Of a DNA stretch of 23,487 nt, positions 6,372 through 15,932 are shown piece by piece; the stretch's first letter is position 1, and the number at the start of each line of letters is the position of its first letter. A program made the translations under genes and the position numbers. Source of the DNA: a virus; the IMG/VR virus record IMGVR_UViG_3300017697_000101, positions 1-23,487 of that record, one strand, 5' to 3'. Under the pieces are notes generated by a model. It made no database searches, was not told where the DNA came from, and worked only from the letters and a program-made list of their open reading frames with translations.

Positions 6372-6379
6372 TATTTATA
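6372..6379 (-). promoter_or_regulatory. Candidate T4-type late promoter before repeat protein A
   Basis: The minus strand reads TATAAATA exactly, the T4 late-promoter consensus recognised by gp55/gp33-modified RNA polymerase. It overlaps the end of the 76-residue gene and lies 27 bases upstream of the ATG of protein A, in the largest gap of the window (29 bases). A chance match is possible in AT-rich DNA. Confidence 0.5.
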
Positions 6380-6605
6380 TAAGTTTTTTAGTTATCAGTT
6401 CCAATGCGTTTTTTATTTCAGATATGTCAGATTCCAAAGAATACAGTCTAGCATTTAGCATTGTTTCGTCCTGACGTTTTTCTAAACGTAGTTTTTTGGC
6501 AATTCGGGCCCGTTCAATTTTATCCATATCGACGTTTAATATAGCATTAGTCTTTTGATCACGAACTAAGCCCGGATAGCCTTGTACTTCAATAAAATCG
6601 TCCAT
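6375..6605 (-). CDS. Small coiled-coil virion-associated protein (76 aa)
   Basis: The protein begins MDDFIEVQGYPGLVRDQKTN, with a short globular segment (V-x-G-x-x-G-L-V-R-D, then AILN). A basic helix follows (residues 29-45, RIAKKLRLEKRQ-like), and the protein ends in a heptad-patterned helix (about 50-76; LYSLESDISEIKNALELI) that probably oligomerises. Small proteins of this pattern occur among the structural genes of T4-like marine phages, usually without assigned function. It begins 2 bases after the stop of the 1807-residue gene with no strong ribosome-binding site, so coupling is likely. It lies between the giant baseplate protein and repeat protein A. A connector or trimeric adaptor between wedge and fibre is a reasonable guess but untested. 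Confidence 0.8.
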   Translation of the reverse strand: MDDFIEVQGYPGLVRDQKTNAILNVDMDKIERARIAKKLRLEKRQDETMLNARLYSLESDISEIKNALELITKKLI

Positions 6606-6607
6606 AA

Positions 6608-9600
6608 TTAAACTGCAAAGAATCTAGTCACAATACCTTGTTTACTTTCCATAGTTAATCTAGGCGCACGATCAATACCAGTCATGACAAATTTAGTCTG
6701 AGCTTGTTGGAAAGGTGGTAGTGTGCCATTTTTGCCGCCAGGTAACCAATGTGCTTCTACTGAACTAGTAGAATTTGCAATTGAGTTTTCGGGTGGTTGA
6801 TAAACCCACGAAACTTCACTAATATTCTGATCAGCCGTAGCAGTTCTATAATACAGATCTACGTTTGAACCTGGAGGTGTCGTAACTTCGGCTTTAACAT
6901 CAATCGATACCGCAGGAACTTCAAGGGTTACTGGTGTAGTGATGTGTTTAGATCCTGCTGTTCCACCACTAGCGGCGGTTTCTGATACCGGATTAAGTGA
7001 GGTGTTACCATCGTCGAAACATTCTCCAATTAAAGTAAGAGATGCTCTTTGAAGATCTATGATAGGTGAAATATAATCATTAGAAGTTTTTAAATCAACC
7101 TTTACATAAACTGATGCGTTTGATCCTGGAGTTGTACCACCTAGACCACTAGTTCCATCTGTTTTTGCAGAATTAAAAATAGCTCTTGGTTGATCAAATT
7201 CAATATTTTGATCAGGAGTTATTTTTTCAAACTTAGCATCGATCATTGAACCCGCTTGATTATTAGGTTGGAATCTTACAGTTGTTGTATCTGATATGTG
7301 ATTGCCGGTAAGAAACTTAGCAGAATAGTCAACAGAAGAAAAGTTTGGTATGATAGATTCGATGTTAGGATTTGCAACATCAAAAATTGCATTTCTTCTT
7401 GATAGAACCTCATCGCCGCCACCACTAATATCTTTAGTTGGATTTATACCAGTAATTTGAATTCTATATCCTTCTAGATCCACTGCCTCGACTGTGTGTG
7501 CTGTATTTAAAGTGGCTGCAGAAACATTGTCAACAGTCGTACATCCAGCTAATGTGGTGACATCTCCAACAGATAATCCATGACAAGGCGCATTGACATA
7601 AACAAGGTCAGATCCGGAATAAAGTCGGATTGGATTATTATCTAACAGTAAAGCAGACAATGGTGCATTTTTCAACATAAGAGTGCCACCCGAAAGATCG
7701 AATTTAGCCCGAGTGAGTTTCATCATCAGATCTTGATTCATCGATTCTAACCAGATAATCCCGTTCTGTGGTAAGAAGAGTGTGCCGTTACCCTCTTGAG
7801 TGGTGACCAAACGACCCGCAGAACCCAACACGCTTTCTTTAGTTTTTGCACTATATATTTCATATTCATCTGATACTGATGATACAACAATAGCGTAATT
7901 AGTCCACGGTTGCAAAAATATAGGTTCTTCAAATGTAAATAATGTTTCGAAATCTTCTTTAATTGTATTCAACGTAACTACTTCATTTACCTCAGGCGTT
8001 TTCACATCACTCGGATTTAAAAATACGTGTGAATCAGGTACAATGTCTGTACTAGAAGGTTTACCATTCACAACAGGTCTTAGATGAATTGATACTGGCA
8101 ATCCTTGGGTGGACTTCGTTTTAAAATACAATGAAACTGTAGTCAACACAAGACCAAATTGATTATCAACATAGAAGGTTTGAGCAAGCGGATTCTGCGG
8201 AGTCGAAACAATAGAAGTGCTTCCTGAAGGATATTGTTTATTGTTAACACTAATGTAATCAGATAGAACTTGAGACAATTCACCATTATTTGATAACGTT
8301 TGTAACTGAGTATTGTTCAAGAAACTTGTTCCTGGACCATATTTACCTGCTAACTGCGCTTCAAATATACCAGTATAACCACCACTTAATGATACACCAT
8401 TCAAAGCGGATTGCAATTCGATAGGAGAGTATGTAGAGGGATGCCCGGCAAATCCTAATCCTAATGGTGAAACTGTTTTATAGCCTCTAGTAGTTAAAAT
8501 ATTATTTGATTTGTTATTTAATGCGCCAACAACGCTGTAGTAACCAAACGCTTTACTTTTTGCTTTTGCCCAATCGTTTACATTAATGTCTAAAAGTTTA
8601 AACTCACGAACACCTGATCTAAATCTGAGATACTCTGTTTTGATTTTAGACTTTCTTAATTTCTTAGAAATATAATATAGAGGTTTCCTATTTGGAATGT
8701 AAAACGATCCAATAATTTCTCCATTATCGTCTGATTGGAGTTCTGTTGATCCGTCTGGATGTGCACTATATTGTGCACCTTGATTTCCAATATCGTCGGT
8801 TCTATCTGAGAAAGGAACAAACGTGGTTTCTTCTCTACACCAATCAGTTACTATCTTACCATCAAAGAACGGAGTAAATTTAGTATTAGGTGTTAATCCT
8901 TTAGCGTGAAAATATATTTTTCTAGAACGAATCCAAGGAATCAAAGCCAGATCAATAGTACGATGACCGATCCTCATTCTTAAAGTATCACTAGCAACTA
9001 CTCGTCTAACAAATCCGGCAGCTTTTTTCGAAGATCTAGATGACGTATAGAAGTCATTAAACACCTGTGAAGCTCTGCTACGAATTCCGTTTGCAAGTCT
9101 GGATTTATCGCCAGCACTGATCCAAAGATCATCGTCATTACGCCCCTTCCAATTCCATTGCCAATTATTCCACAAAAAGGCTTGTTTAGAATCTAACCTA
9201 GAAGTGCCTTGTATCGCTTTAATTGCTTCGCTTTTACAATCTTTCCATTCGTCCGTTGAAGGTGACATTTTAATAACGCCGACATTATCCACCATGCCGA
9301 AAGGATTAATTTTAATTGAACGAGAAGCAAGATCCTGAAATTTCCATTCGTCAGAATCAAATTGTAAATAGACATTATCGCCTCGTTTGACTATATTACT
9401 AGTACCATAATCGGCTTCGCAAATTAAACGAATATTGTCTTCATCGGCTTTAGGTCGAATCAACTTATTTTCAGGATCAAGAGCCGCTGAATAGTCTCCA
9501 TCATCTGTGGCAGCACCAGATTGATCATCACCATTATCGACAATCAAACCAGCATCTGGGCGTTCTACACCGTCACTATCTAATCCTGGTGTGTGAAAAG

Positions 9601-12031
9601 CTCTGAGTTCTGCAAGATTAAGTTCTGTGTATTCTCTAAGTTCATCAATTTTGTTGTCCAACTTTCCAATATCAGACATAGTATACAATTTATGTTCGAT
9701 CGGTTTGACTTGAACATCGTTTTGATCAATAGTGTTAGCATTCATTAAAATTTGGTACAATTCTAAAGCGTTGTCGGGTGTTTTCTTTAATTGAGGATCT
9801 CTAGATTGTTGACCCATTAATATCTGAATATCACCTTCCTGAGTGACAAGCAACTTGTCTGCTCTAGGCAAGTAGTATGAAATATCAGCATTAATTGATG
9901 TGCCGTTTCTTGGCAGATATGAAATTTTTGTGAAAGCGCCGGCAGCATCTTTGTCGGGTCTAAAATCCAGATAGTTTCGTAGACTTACTATAGTGCCATC
10001 TTGTAAAGTGTGTTCTGGAATATCCGCATATGATGCATAACTTGATGCAGCAAAAAAGTCACCAGTACTGTGAGCGTAATATTTAAATGCAACGTATACT
10101 CTTAAAGGATCAGATTCACCACCTTTCAATAATAGTTTACTGTTTGCATAATAATTATCTCGTTGACCATCATCCAGAATAAATCTTTCTGAACAATCGG
10201 CTCCTGTAGTATTATCAGCTCCACCGCCAGCAGCAACGATTCTGATTTCGTCTATCTCATACACATCTGGTACACCCAGATCAACTTCACCCGTGACAAC
10301 ATCAGCATAATAGGAACCTACACTTGTAGTTAAAGTTTTGCTTTTCAATGTAAAGGCGCTGCCAGTGGCGGCTTGTGATGTTTTGATATAATAAGATATA
10401 CGATATTGTTTAGTATCAATCAAACCACTGATCGTTGCCTGTTGTGGATTAGTTATATCAACCGTAGGTACAGTTACAGCAGTATTATCCGTGATATTGT
10501 AAATTAACCATTGACTCGTATCCGTATATGAATCGCCAGAAAGAGTATCAAGCGTTACGGTAGTACCACTAGCCGTTTTGATTGCAGTTCTTTGTGTTGT
10601 TATGATAACATTGTCTAAAGATGATAATCTAGGTCTTGAGGTTGGAAACAAAAGATCGTTGTCGGTTGTTCCTAATAGTCTAGCGTTTGTAAAACCATTT
10701 TCGTCACCTAAATCGTTATTAGTTATTAAATATTTTCCGAGACCAATTGATCTCGCGGCCGCAAAATCTTGTCCTGCGTCCATAACAACATCAAACAAGT
10801 ACAATTTATAACCTGATCCTGAAGGTTCAATTCCTCGAATTCTACATTCACCAATTCTAGACGAACCACCGAGGTCTGAAGCGATTTCTAAAGATCCATA
10901 AGTGAGGTCAGGTAAGTCTGTTGCAGTGTCAAGTAAAACGTAGTTACCGTATATTACAGGAACAACATCGCTATTAACAAATTCAGTCGATTGTGATTTT
11001 GGTACGATTAGTTCAATAGGTGAAGGATTTTCTACACGATATCCATTGACATATGCAATACCGGACGATACGGTAAGACTTAAATTACTTGCATCATCAG
11101 CAGAATCAAAAGCTATAGTAAAAGGTTTAACAATATAATCGCCAGACTCTTCGTTTGTTCTTAAAGCAAGGACATCATTAATTTTGTTATAATTATCTAA
11201 AACATCAACCTTTTCCACAATTTTAGAATTTTGAATTTTAGCTACAAAGACGAACGTATCATCGGAAGTGATTGATTTTTTCTCAACCAGTTCTAATCTA
11301 ATTCTGTATCTGTCAGCACCAGGCGAGGCATTATTAATAATACCGCCACTATTATCATATAAATCAGTAGTATCATTTACTGATACTACTTCTTGAATAA
11401 CTTTATATCCTATCGTAGTATTAGCAGTTTGACTATATTTAGACAGAATTAAATTTTGTGGTGTTGCACGTACAAATCTACCTAATACAAAAAAGTCACC
11501 ACCCGCAACATCTACTCTAGTACCTCTGCCTACGGGAGACGCTGCATCAACACCTGTATTCCACACTGTTAACCCAAAGCCAGGAGCCGTTATATCGTCG
11601 GAAGGTGAGAATGAAGGCGATTCTCCGGAGGCAACGTTGGCACCGCCATCAATATAACTAACGTACAATGTATTAGGAGTAGAAACAGTGCTATTAAGAA
11701 CCGATATCACTTTAGCTTTAACACCGTTATCATTAGTAAATATAGTTCCCACAGGAATATCACTGAAGACCCCGTTTGCAATTGTAGCGATTTGGACATA
11801 ATCGTAAAAAGAGTTTATTCCAACACCACCAAATGACACTGCGGAACCCTCTTTGAAAATATTTCCACCAAACCGTCCCATCTCTTGATAGATCATAGTT
11901 TGCAGTTGAGTCAATTCTCTAGCTTGTAAGGCTCTACCAGAATTAAATAAAATTTGATGATAGTTATCAGAATCCTGATAATCATCGTTATATAAACCCG
12001 ATAAAGTGGTAGTAGTAAATGTTGTTGGCAT
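6608..12031 (-). CDS. Giant baseplate/virion structural protein, DUF4815-like (1807 aa)
   Basis: The N-terminus carries the DUF4815 signature: DDYQDSDNYHQILFNSGRAL followed by QARELTQLQT (about 15-45). Near residues 710-800 come SYYLPRADKLLV and YTMSDIGKLDNKIDELREYT, also typical of that family. A middle part has LALIPWIRSRKIYFHAKGLT and TPFFDG. About residues 1250-1400 contain VSLYFKTKSTQGLPVSIHLR and TNYAIVVSSVSDEYEIYSAK, a jelly-roll-like segment also seen in large phage structural proteins. The rest is beta-rich and Ser/Thr/Asp-rich. T4 has no protein of this length in the wedge. By position after gp6 and gp8 it may do the job of T4 gp7 and/or gp10, but I did not see direct similarity. 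Its ATG overlaps the gp8 stop as TAATG, with a ribosome-binding AGGAC about 9 bases upstream. Structural role is sure; exact baseplate position is not. Confidence 0.88.
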   Translation of the reverse strand: MPTTFTTTTLSGLYNDDYQDSDNYHQILFNSGRALQARELTQLQTMIYQEMGRFGGNIFKEGSAVSFGGVGINSFYDYVQIATIANGVFSDIPVGTIFTNDNGVKAKVISVLNSTVSTPNTLYVSYIDGGANVASGESPSFSPSDDITAPGFGLTVWNTGVDAASPVGRGTRVDVAGGDFFVLGRFVRATPQNLILSKYSQTANTTIGYKVIQEVVSVNDTTDLYDNSGGIINNASPGADRYRIRLELVEKKSITSDDTFVFVAKIQNSKIVEKVDVLDNYNKINDVLALRTNEESGDYIVKPFTIAFDSADDASNLSLTVSSGIAYVNGYRVENPSPIELIVPKSQSTEFVNSDVVPVIYGNYVLLDTATDLPDLTYGSLEIASDLGGSSRIGECRIRGIEPSGSGYKLYLFDVVMDAGQDFAAARSIGLGKYLITNNDLGDENGFTNARLLGTTDNDLLFPTSRPRLSSLDNVIITTQRTAIKTASGTTVTLDTLSGDSYTDTSQWLIYNITDNTAVTVPTVDITNPQQATISGLIDTKQYRISYYIKTSQAATGSAFTLKSKTLTTSVGSYYADVVTGEVDLGVPDVYEIDEIRIVAAGGGADNTTGADCSERFILDDGQRDNYYANSKLLLKGGESDPLRVYVAFKYYAHSTGDFFAASSYASYADIPEHTLQDGTIVSLRNYLDFRPDKDAAGAFTKISYLPRNGTSINADISYYLPRADKLLVTQEGDIQILMGQQSRDPQLKKTPDNALELYQILMNANTIDQNDVQVKPIEHKLYTMSDIGKLDNKIDELREYTELNLAELRAFHTPGLDSDGVERPDAGLIVDNGDDQSGAATDDGDYSAALDPENKLIRPKADEDNIRLICEADYGTSNIVKRGDNVYLQFDSDEWKFQDLASRSIKINPFGMVDNVGVIKMSPSTDEWKDCKSEAIKAIQGTSRLDSKQAFLWNNWQWNWKGRNDDDLWISAGDKSRLANGIRSRASQVFNDFYTSSRSSKKAAGFVRRVVASDTLRMRIGHRTIDLALIPWIRSRKIYFHAKGLTPNTKFTPFFDGKIVTDWCREETTFVPFSDRTDDIGNQGAQYSAHPDGSTELQSDDNGEIIGSFYIPNRKPLYYISKKLRKSKIKTEYLRFRSGVREFKLLDINVNDWAKAKSKAFGYYSVVGALNNKSNNILTTRGYKTVSPLGLGFAGHPSTYSPIELQSALNGVSLSGGYTGIFEAQLAGKYGPGTSFLNNTQLQTLSNNGELSQVLSDYISVNNKQYPSGSTSIVSTPQNPLAQTFYVDNQFGLVLTTVSLYFKTKSTQGLPVSIHLRPVVNGKPSSTDIVPDSHVFLNPSDVKTPEVNEVVTLNTIKEDFETLFTFEEPIFLQPWTNYAIVVSSVSDEYEIYSAKTKESVLGSAGRLVTTQEGNGTLFLPQNGIIWLESMNQDLMMKLTRAKFDLSGGTLMLKNAPLSALLLDNNPIRLYSGSDLVYVNAPCHGLSVGDVTTLAGCTTVDNVSAATLNTAHTVEAVDLEGYRIQITGINPTKDISGGGDEVLSRRNAIFDVANPNIESIIPNFSSVDYSAKFLTGNHISDTTTVRFQPNNQAGSMIDAKFEKITPDQNIEFDQPRAIFNSAKTDGTSGLGGTTPGSNASVYVKVDLKTSNDYISPIIDLQRASLTLIGECFDDGNTSLNPVSETAASGGTAGSKHITTPVTLEVPAVSIDVKAEVTTPPGSNVDLYYRTATADQNISEVSWVYQPPENSIANSTSSVEAHWLPGGKNGTLPPFQQAQTKFVMTGIDRAPRLTMESKQGIVTRFFAV

Positions 12032-13473
12032 TAGTTTTGTCCTAACTGAATAACGATTCTTATGTCTTCGGTTTGATTATCTGCACGATCTATTGCGGTA
12101 TCTAGATTATTTATATATAAAACGTCACCCGAATATATGTCAAAATCGGGTAATTGAAAGCTAACAACTGAGGCCGTTGTCTGATTTTGATTAAAGTTTT
12201 TTATAGAAGTATCCGCTGAAGTGAATGGAACATGCCCAGTTTCATCATCTTGATAGTAATAAAGTTTATTGGGGGTAGATATAGTATCGTGGTGAAAAAC
12301 TCTTCCAAACACGTTTTCTCCTGCATTGGAAATTAATTCGTCCTCTGTAAAGACTGTGCCACCACCACCATTAACTGTAATCTCAATATGTTTCATCCCA
12401 TTGCCTGTATTTGAGACGAAAGGAGTAATACCATCAGTTTGTTTAATATCACGTAAAAGTGCAACTTGTGCAAAATCATTATGTGCCAAAATTTCATTAA
12501 ATTCATTACCTGCAAAATCTGATTGCACCATTAAAGATTCCGCTTTCAAAGAAACAACAGGATTGGCATTAAGGCCTTCTTTGGGTCCAAGAATTGGTCG
12601 TAAGACAGATCCTCCAGTAGCAGTCTGAGCAGATGCGTGAGTATATCCACGGCCATGCCCACTATACACACCACCTTGTCGTGTAAATCCGCTCGGATCA
12701 GCAGTAACATCTAAAGGAATAGCCGAATCAATATTAATCTTAACAATTTTCCCATCATTGATTTCGCAAGAGAAAGCAGCGAATTCACCATCACCTCCAA
12801 TTATAATAGTAGGAGCTTCTGTATAGCCATATCCACCACTATCAATGGCAATGTTAATTATTTCACCTGCGATTGCAGAATCTTGTAAGTTACGTTGAGT
12901 GTTCTCTTCCGAAATTGCTAGAAAGTCTGAACGATCTGTAATGTGTTTCACAGGCATCCAATTTGCCGTTTTGAAATTAGCTATAGCCAAGTTACTCAAA
13001 ACACCAATCTGCCTCCAGAGATAATCATCTGACGTTTTAAATGTTCTGCCGGGTGAACCAGGTAAAGATAAACTCGATGTTGGTTCAACTGTTGAAATTA
13101 CACTTTGCCCGCCTGCTAATTTATTTTGTTGAATACAAATAAACACTTCGTTGAGTGAGTTTAAAACATAAAACTGTGTCACTTGATCTGTAGCACCCAG
13201 TGTTAAACCATCGTCATATTCTTGCCAAATAATATTTGGTGTCCAATTTATTAAAGGAACAACGAAAGAATTGGATGATAACGTTTTAACAGACTGTAGA
13301 GTATGACGCATCTCGGATTGATAATGAATAGATTTAATATCGAGCGGTGATGTTAAAGAAAAAGGAGTATTCTTTGCAATGCCTATAAAATATTCTACAC
13401 CATCACTATCAAGATCTTTCTTGAATTGGTCTAACATTGTTCTATTAAAACTTCTTGTCGTAGATGATGCCAT
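12031..13473 (-). CDS. gp8: Baseplate wedge protein gp8-like
   Basis: This 480-residue protein has the pattern of T4 gp8, the dimeric wedge subunit that links inner wedge parts to gp10 and gp7: an early beta region, then SFVVPLINWTPNIIWQEYDD (about 68-88), VLNSLNEVFICIQQN, a Ser/Pro loop, then SDDYLWRQIGVL and ANWMPVKHIT (about 147-178). The motif order (basic/aromatic strand, VFIC strand, DGY-W strand, VP or MPV strand) matches the family. It is about 145 residues longer than T4 gp8 (334). The extra length lies mostly in a Gly-rich region around 205-290 and the C-terminal half, as is usual in marine T4-like phages. It lies 24 bases after gp6 and shares a TAATG overlap with the 1807-residue gene. 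A one-mismatch late-promoter box lies about 22 bases upstream. Confidence 0.75.
   Translation of the reverse strand: MASSTTRSFNRTMLDQFKKDLDSDGVEYFIGIAKNTPFSLTSPLDIKSIHYQSEMRHTLQSVKTLSSNSFVVPLINWTPNIIWQEYDDGLTLGATDQVTQFYVLNSLNEVFICIQQNKLAGGQSVISTVEPTSSLSLPGSPGRTFKTSDDYLWRQIGVLSNLAIANFKTANWMPVKHITDRSDFLAISEENTQRNLQDSAIAGEIINIAIDSGGYGYTEAPTIIIGGDGEFAAFSCEINDGKIVKINIDSAIPLDVTADPSGFTRQGGVYSGHGRGYTHASAQTATGGSVLRPILGPKEGLNANPVVSLKAESLMVQSDFAGNEFNEILAHNDFAQVALLRDIKQTDGITPFVSNTGNGMKHIEITVNGGGGTVFTEDELISNAGENVFGRVFHHDTISTPNKLYYYQDDETGHVPFTSADTSIKNFNQNQTTASVVSFQLPDFDIYSGDVLYINNLDTAIDRADNQTEDIRIVIQLGQN
12108..12115 (-). promoter_or_regulatory. Possible late promoter inside gp8, before the 1807-residue gene
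   Basis: An exact TATAAATA on the minus strand lies within the last 30 codons of gp8, about 77 bases upstream of the ATG of the giant structural gene. The location is plausible, but the match is inside coding sequence and could be chance. Confidence 0.3.
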
Positions 13474-13494
13474 TTTATTTCTCTTTCAATCCTT

Positions 13495-13502
13495 TGTTTA
13501 TA
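13495..13502 (-). promoter_or_regulatory. Possible late promoter (one mismatch) before gp8
   Basis: The minus strand reads TATAAACA, one base from the TATAAATA consensus. It overlaps the gp6 stop and lies 22 bases upstream of the gp8 ATG, a spacing close to those of the two better boxes. Confidence 0.25.
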
Positions 13503-15303
13503 GTGAATCGGTAATAATTGCCGTTGTCGTAGATGCTGTTGCATCGAAATTTAAAACGTTATTACGCAAAGCATTAACTGTGGATTCGTTTGCGGGAACA
13601 GCAGTGATTTTAATATTTGCATTGTTCGATAATAGGGAACCAGTAAAAGAACTTAATGTTATTGTCCCTGTTGACGCATTATATTCTCCGACATTATCTG
13701 ATATATTTTTACCTGTACTAATATCTATAATTTCTATAACAGAAGATCCTAATCGATTACGAAAAGTTCCAACTTTACCTGAGATATTAAAACTATCACT
13801 AGTAATAGAATGTGAAGTGGTATTAGATGTTTCAATACTAGAAGGAAATTGTATCGTATAATTTGAAATACCGACACTGGGAATAAATCTATATTGCATT
13901 CTAACATTAGCCCGAGATGAAAGAATAGAAGGATCAGCATCATCAATTAATGTTAAAAGATTGGATCTTCTAAATGATTTATCAAAACCACCTAACTGTG
14001 CATCAAAGTAATTGATAACAGTGTCTTTGACAATCTGTTCAATTGCTGTTTGAGATGAACTTGTTAAATTAGGATTCCATTGAAACTTGGTATCTACTAC
14101 CAAATATGTTGTATTAGGATCAGTGAAGCTGATACTAAAGGAAGCCACCGATAGATTTTTTGCGAGTGATATAATATCTTTTTTTGTTTGTTCTATGATA
14201 TCGGCATTTTCAGTATTAAAAACAATAGATAAGAACACAGTACCATACTGAGGAGGAACGTTATCTTCTCCACCCCACGATTTAATGTCGCTAATTACAT
14301 TAGAAAATTTCCTTAGAACTAAAGAACTATAATCTGAGGCGGTAACCATTCTATTCTGTGTCGCATACAAATAAGGCGCATTTTTTCTAATAGAAGATAT
14401 AGGTTCTTTTTCTTGCCCTGCCATGGAACCCGTGACAGTAACTACATTTAATGTTAGATTGTTACCTTCTCCATCAGTAACAGTATCTACAGGAATAAAA
14501 GTTCTTCCTCCATTGGCATTAGGTCCAGCAACAGCATCGTAGATAACTTCAATTTTATTACCCGCTGATGGAAACTTTCCTAATCTAGCACCATTGCCAA
14601 ATGTCAACTCATATTGACCATTAGGGGTTTCTTTGACAACAAAAATTCTGGAGTCTTTACCAATACTAACAACATCACTAATTTCAGTATACACATCATA
14701 GAAAGTAGTAGAAGGATCAGCATAAACTCTAACCTGAACAGTTTGTAGATCCAAATTTTGAGTTGGAATAATATAAGATTCGTTTTCTCCTGCGGGCCCA
14801 GCAACAAAAAGTTTGCGTTGTTCAATACCCTCATAAATGGCTATGTTTTGATTTTCTCCAAGCTGAAAGTAATATTGATTAGAACCATTGTTAGTTGCGA
14901 TTAAAGTTTCTCGTGTTTTAAATGTATATGATTTATTATTAATCGTAGAACTAAATTTAAATCCAGAAGGCAAAACCATAGATGTTGGTATAAAAGGATT
15001 GACAACATATAAATTGGTTATAGCACAAGACGCGGTTTTAGATCTAACACTGTAACCTAATGATCCAGCAAGACTTACTAAAGAAGATCGAAGCTGTGCA
15101 GTCGAAAGAAAAGATTCGTTTAATGCAAAATTTGCTAATAACGAATTGTAATGAGTATTATAAGCCAACACATCCAGAATGCTTGAAAGCCCAGATGCTT
15201 CGAAATTATAATCGGCAAATTCAGGCGTTTGAGCTAGAAAAGTTTTAAGATTATTTTTAATATTGTCAAAATCTAACTCAGTAGATTTTATAGCCGTTGC
15301 CAT
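13498..15303 (-). CDS. gp6: Baseplate wedge protein gp6 (Baseplate_J family)
   Basis: The N-terminus (residues 8-90) is highly characteristic of gp6: STELDFDNIKNNLKTFLAQT, then FEASGLSSILDVLAYNTHYN and an ALNESFL-x-TAQLRSSL stretch. In T4, gp6 dimers form the inner baseplate ring that holds six wedges together and reorganises on sheath contraction. The central region includes GQYELTFGNGARLGKFPSAG (about 229-248), the beta-sandwich hallmark shared with gpJ/Baseplate_J proteins. At 601 residues it is close to T4 gp6 (660). A strong ribosome-binding sequence AGGAG at 15311-15315, about 7 bases before ATG, supports the chosen start. It lies 13 bases after gp25, and the gp25-gp6 order is the usual one for wedge genes in contractile injection systems. 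Identification is confident. Confidence 0.93.
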   Translation of the reverse strand: MATAIKSTELDFDNIKNNLKTFLAQTPEFADYNFEASGLSSILDVLAYNTHYNSLLANFALNESFLSTAQLRSSLVSLAGSLGYSVRSKTASCAITNLYVVNPFIPTSMVLPSGFKFSSTINNKSYTFKTRETLIATNNGSNQYYFQLGENQNIAIYEGIEQRKLFVAGPAGENESYIIPTQNLDLQTVQVRVYADPSTTFYDVYTEISDVVSIGKDSRIFVVKETPNGQYELTFGNGARLGKFPSAGNKIEVIYDAVAGPNANGGRTFIPVDTVTDGEGNNLTLNVVTVTGSMAGQEKEPISSIRKNAPYLYATQNRMVTASDYSSLVLRKFSNVISDIKSWGGEDNVPPQYGTVFLSIVFNTENADIIEQTKKDIISLAKNLSVASFSISFTDPNTTYLVVDTKFQWNPNLTSSSQTAIEQIVKDTVINYFDAQLGGFDKSFRRSNLLTLIDDADPSILSSRANVRMQYRFIPSVGISNYTIQFPSSIETSNTTSHSITSDSFNISGKVGTFRNRLGSSVIEIIDISTGKNISDNVGEYNASTGTITLSSFTGSLLSNNANIKITAVPANESTVNALRNNVLNFDATASTTTAIITDSL

Positions 15304-15310
15304 TTAATTT

Positions 15311-15315
15311 CTCCT
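15311..15315 (-). promoter_or_regulatory. Strong ribosome-binding site of gp6
   Basis: AGGAG on the minus strand about 7 bases before the gp6 ATG at 15303. It is the clearest Shine-Dalgarno sequence in the window and fixes the gp6 start. Confidence 0.7.
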
Positions 15316-15316
15316 G

Positions 15317-15913
15317 TTACGCTGTTATCAACGCTATGTCTAAATAAATTTCAGCATCATCATCGTAAGATATAAAACCACCTGCTTCGGTTATCAAACT
15401 ATCTAGATTTTCACTTACAATACGATCGCCCGTGAACTCTAGTTTTGGTGGAGCCGGATTAAAAGGAGGATCACAGATCTCTGAACCACCTAATACCAAC
15501 TGCAATACATCTATAATACCAGTATTAACAACACGAAATTCAATTAACACCTTTATTTTATTGTAATCTGGTTGAGAAACTACTTTTAGTTTTAAAATTT
15601 TAACTCGTGGTTCATAACGAGTAACCGTATTTTTAATTCGTGACGCGATTTCATTACCGGTATCAGCATCAGCAAGTTCAAACAAGAGACCTGATAAGTT
15701 AGCACCGTATGCTGGTCGATAAGGTTTTTCAAATCGATTTGTTAACAGTAAGTTTTTTAACGCCTGTTTTACAGAAGCGGCATCAGTTTTTCTAAACACA
15801 TCACCATCAGTTGCAGTTCTAGCACCAAAGGTTAAGTCTATATCAGAGTACGGTCGGATCTTGGTGACCCGAGGGCTCGATGATAAATTACCGTCTTCTT
15901 GATTAATTGCCAT
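15317..15913 (-). CDS. gp25: Baseplate wedge protein gp25 (GPW_gp25 family)
   Basis: Residues about 20-135 are a clear gp25 domain: PYSDIDLTFG at the start, SVKQALKNLLLTNRFEKPYR (48-66) and the core motif RYEPRVKI with E101-P102-R103. The EPR motif contacts gp6 and sheath in T4-type baseplates and is nearly universal in contractile tails. T4 gp25 has 132 residues, so this 198-residue version has roughly 60 extra C-terminal residues (Pro-rich CDPPFNPAPPKLEF, then an acidic segment ending in LDIALITA). The gene lies in one of the few real gaps of the window (27 bases), which holds an exact TATAAATA late-promoter box. Hence transcription of gp25-gp6-gp8 may be boosted here. Identification is secure; the function of the extension is unknown. 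Confidence 0.93.
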   Translation of the reverse strand: MAINQEDGNLSSSPRVTKIRPYSDIDLTFGARTATDGDVFRKTDAASVKQALKNLLLTNRFEKPYRPAYGANLSGLLFELADADTGNEIASRIKNTVTRYEPRVKILKLKVVSQPDYNKIKVLIEFRVVNTGIIDVLQLVLGGSEICDPPFNPAPPKLEFTGDRIVSENLDSLITEAGGFISYDDDAEIYLDIALITA

Positions 15914-15932
15914 TAATAAACCATTTTTCTTT

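Noticed and set aside
6346-6374. Intrinsic terminator or small RNA in the 29-base gap
   Set aside because: No stable GC-rich stem with a T-run was seen; the gap is better explained by the TATAAATA box and a short leader.
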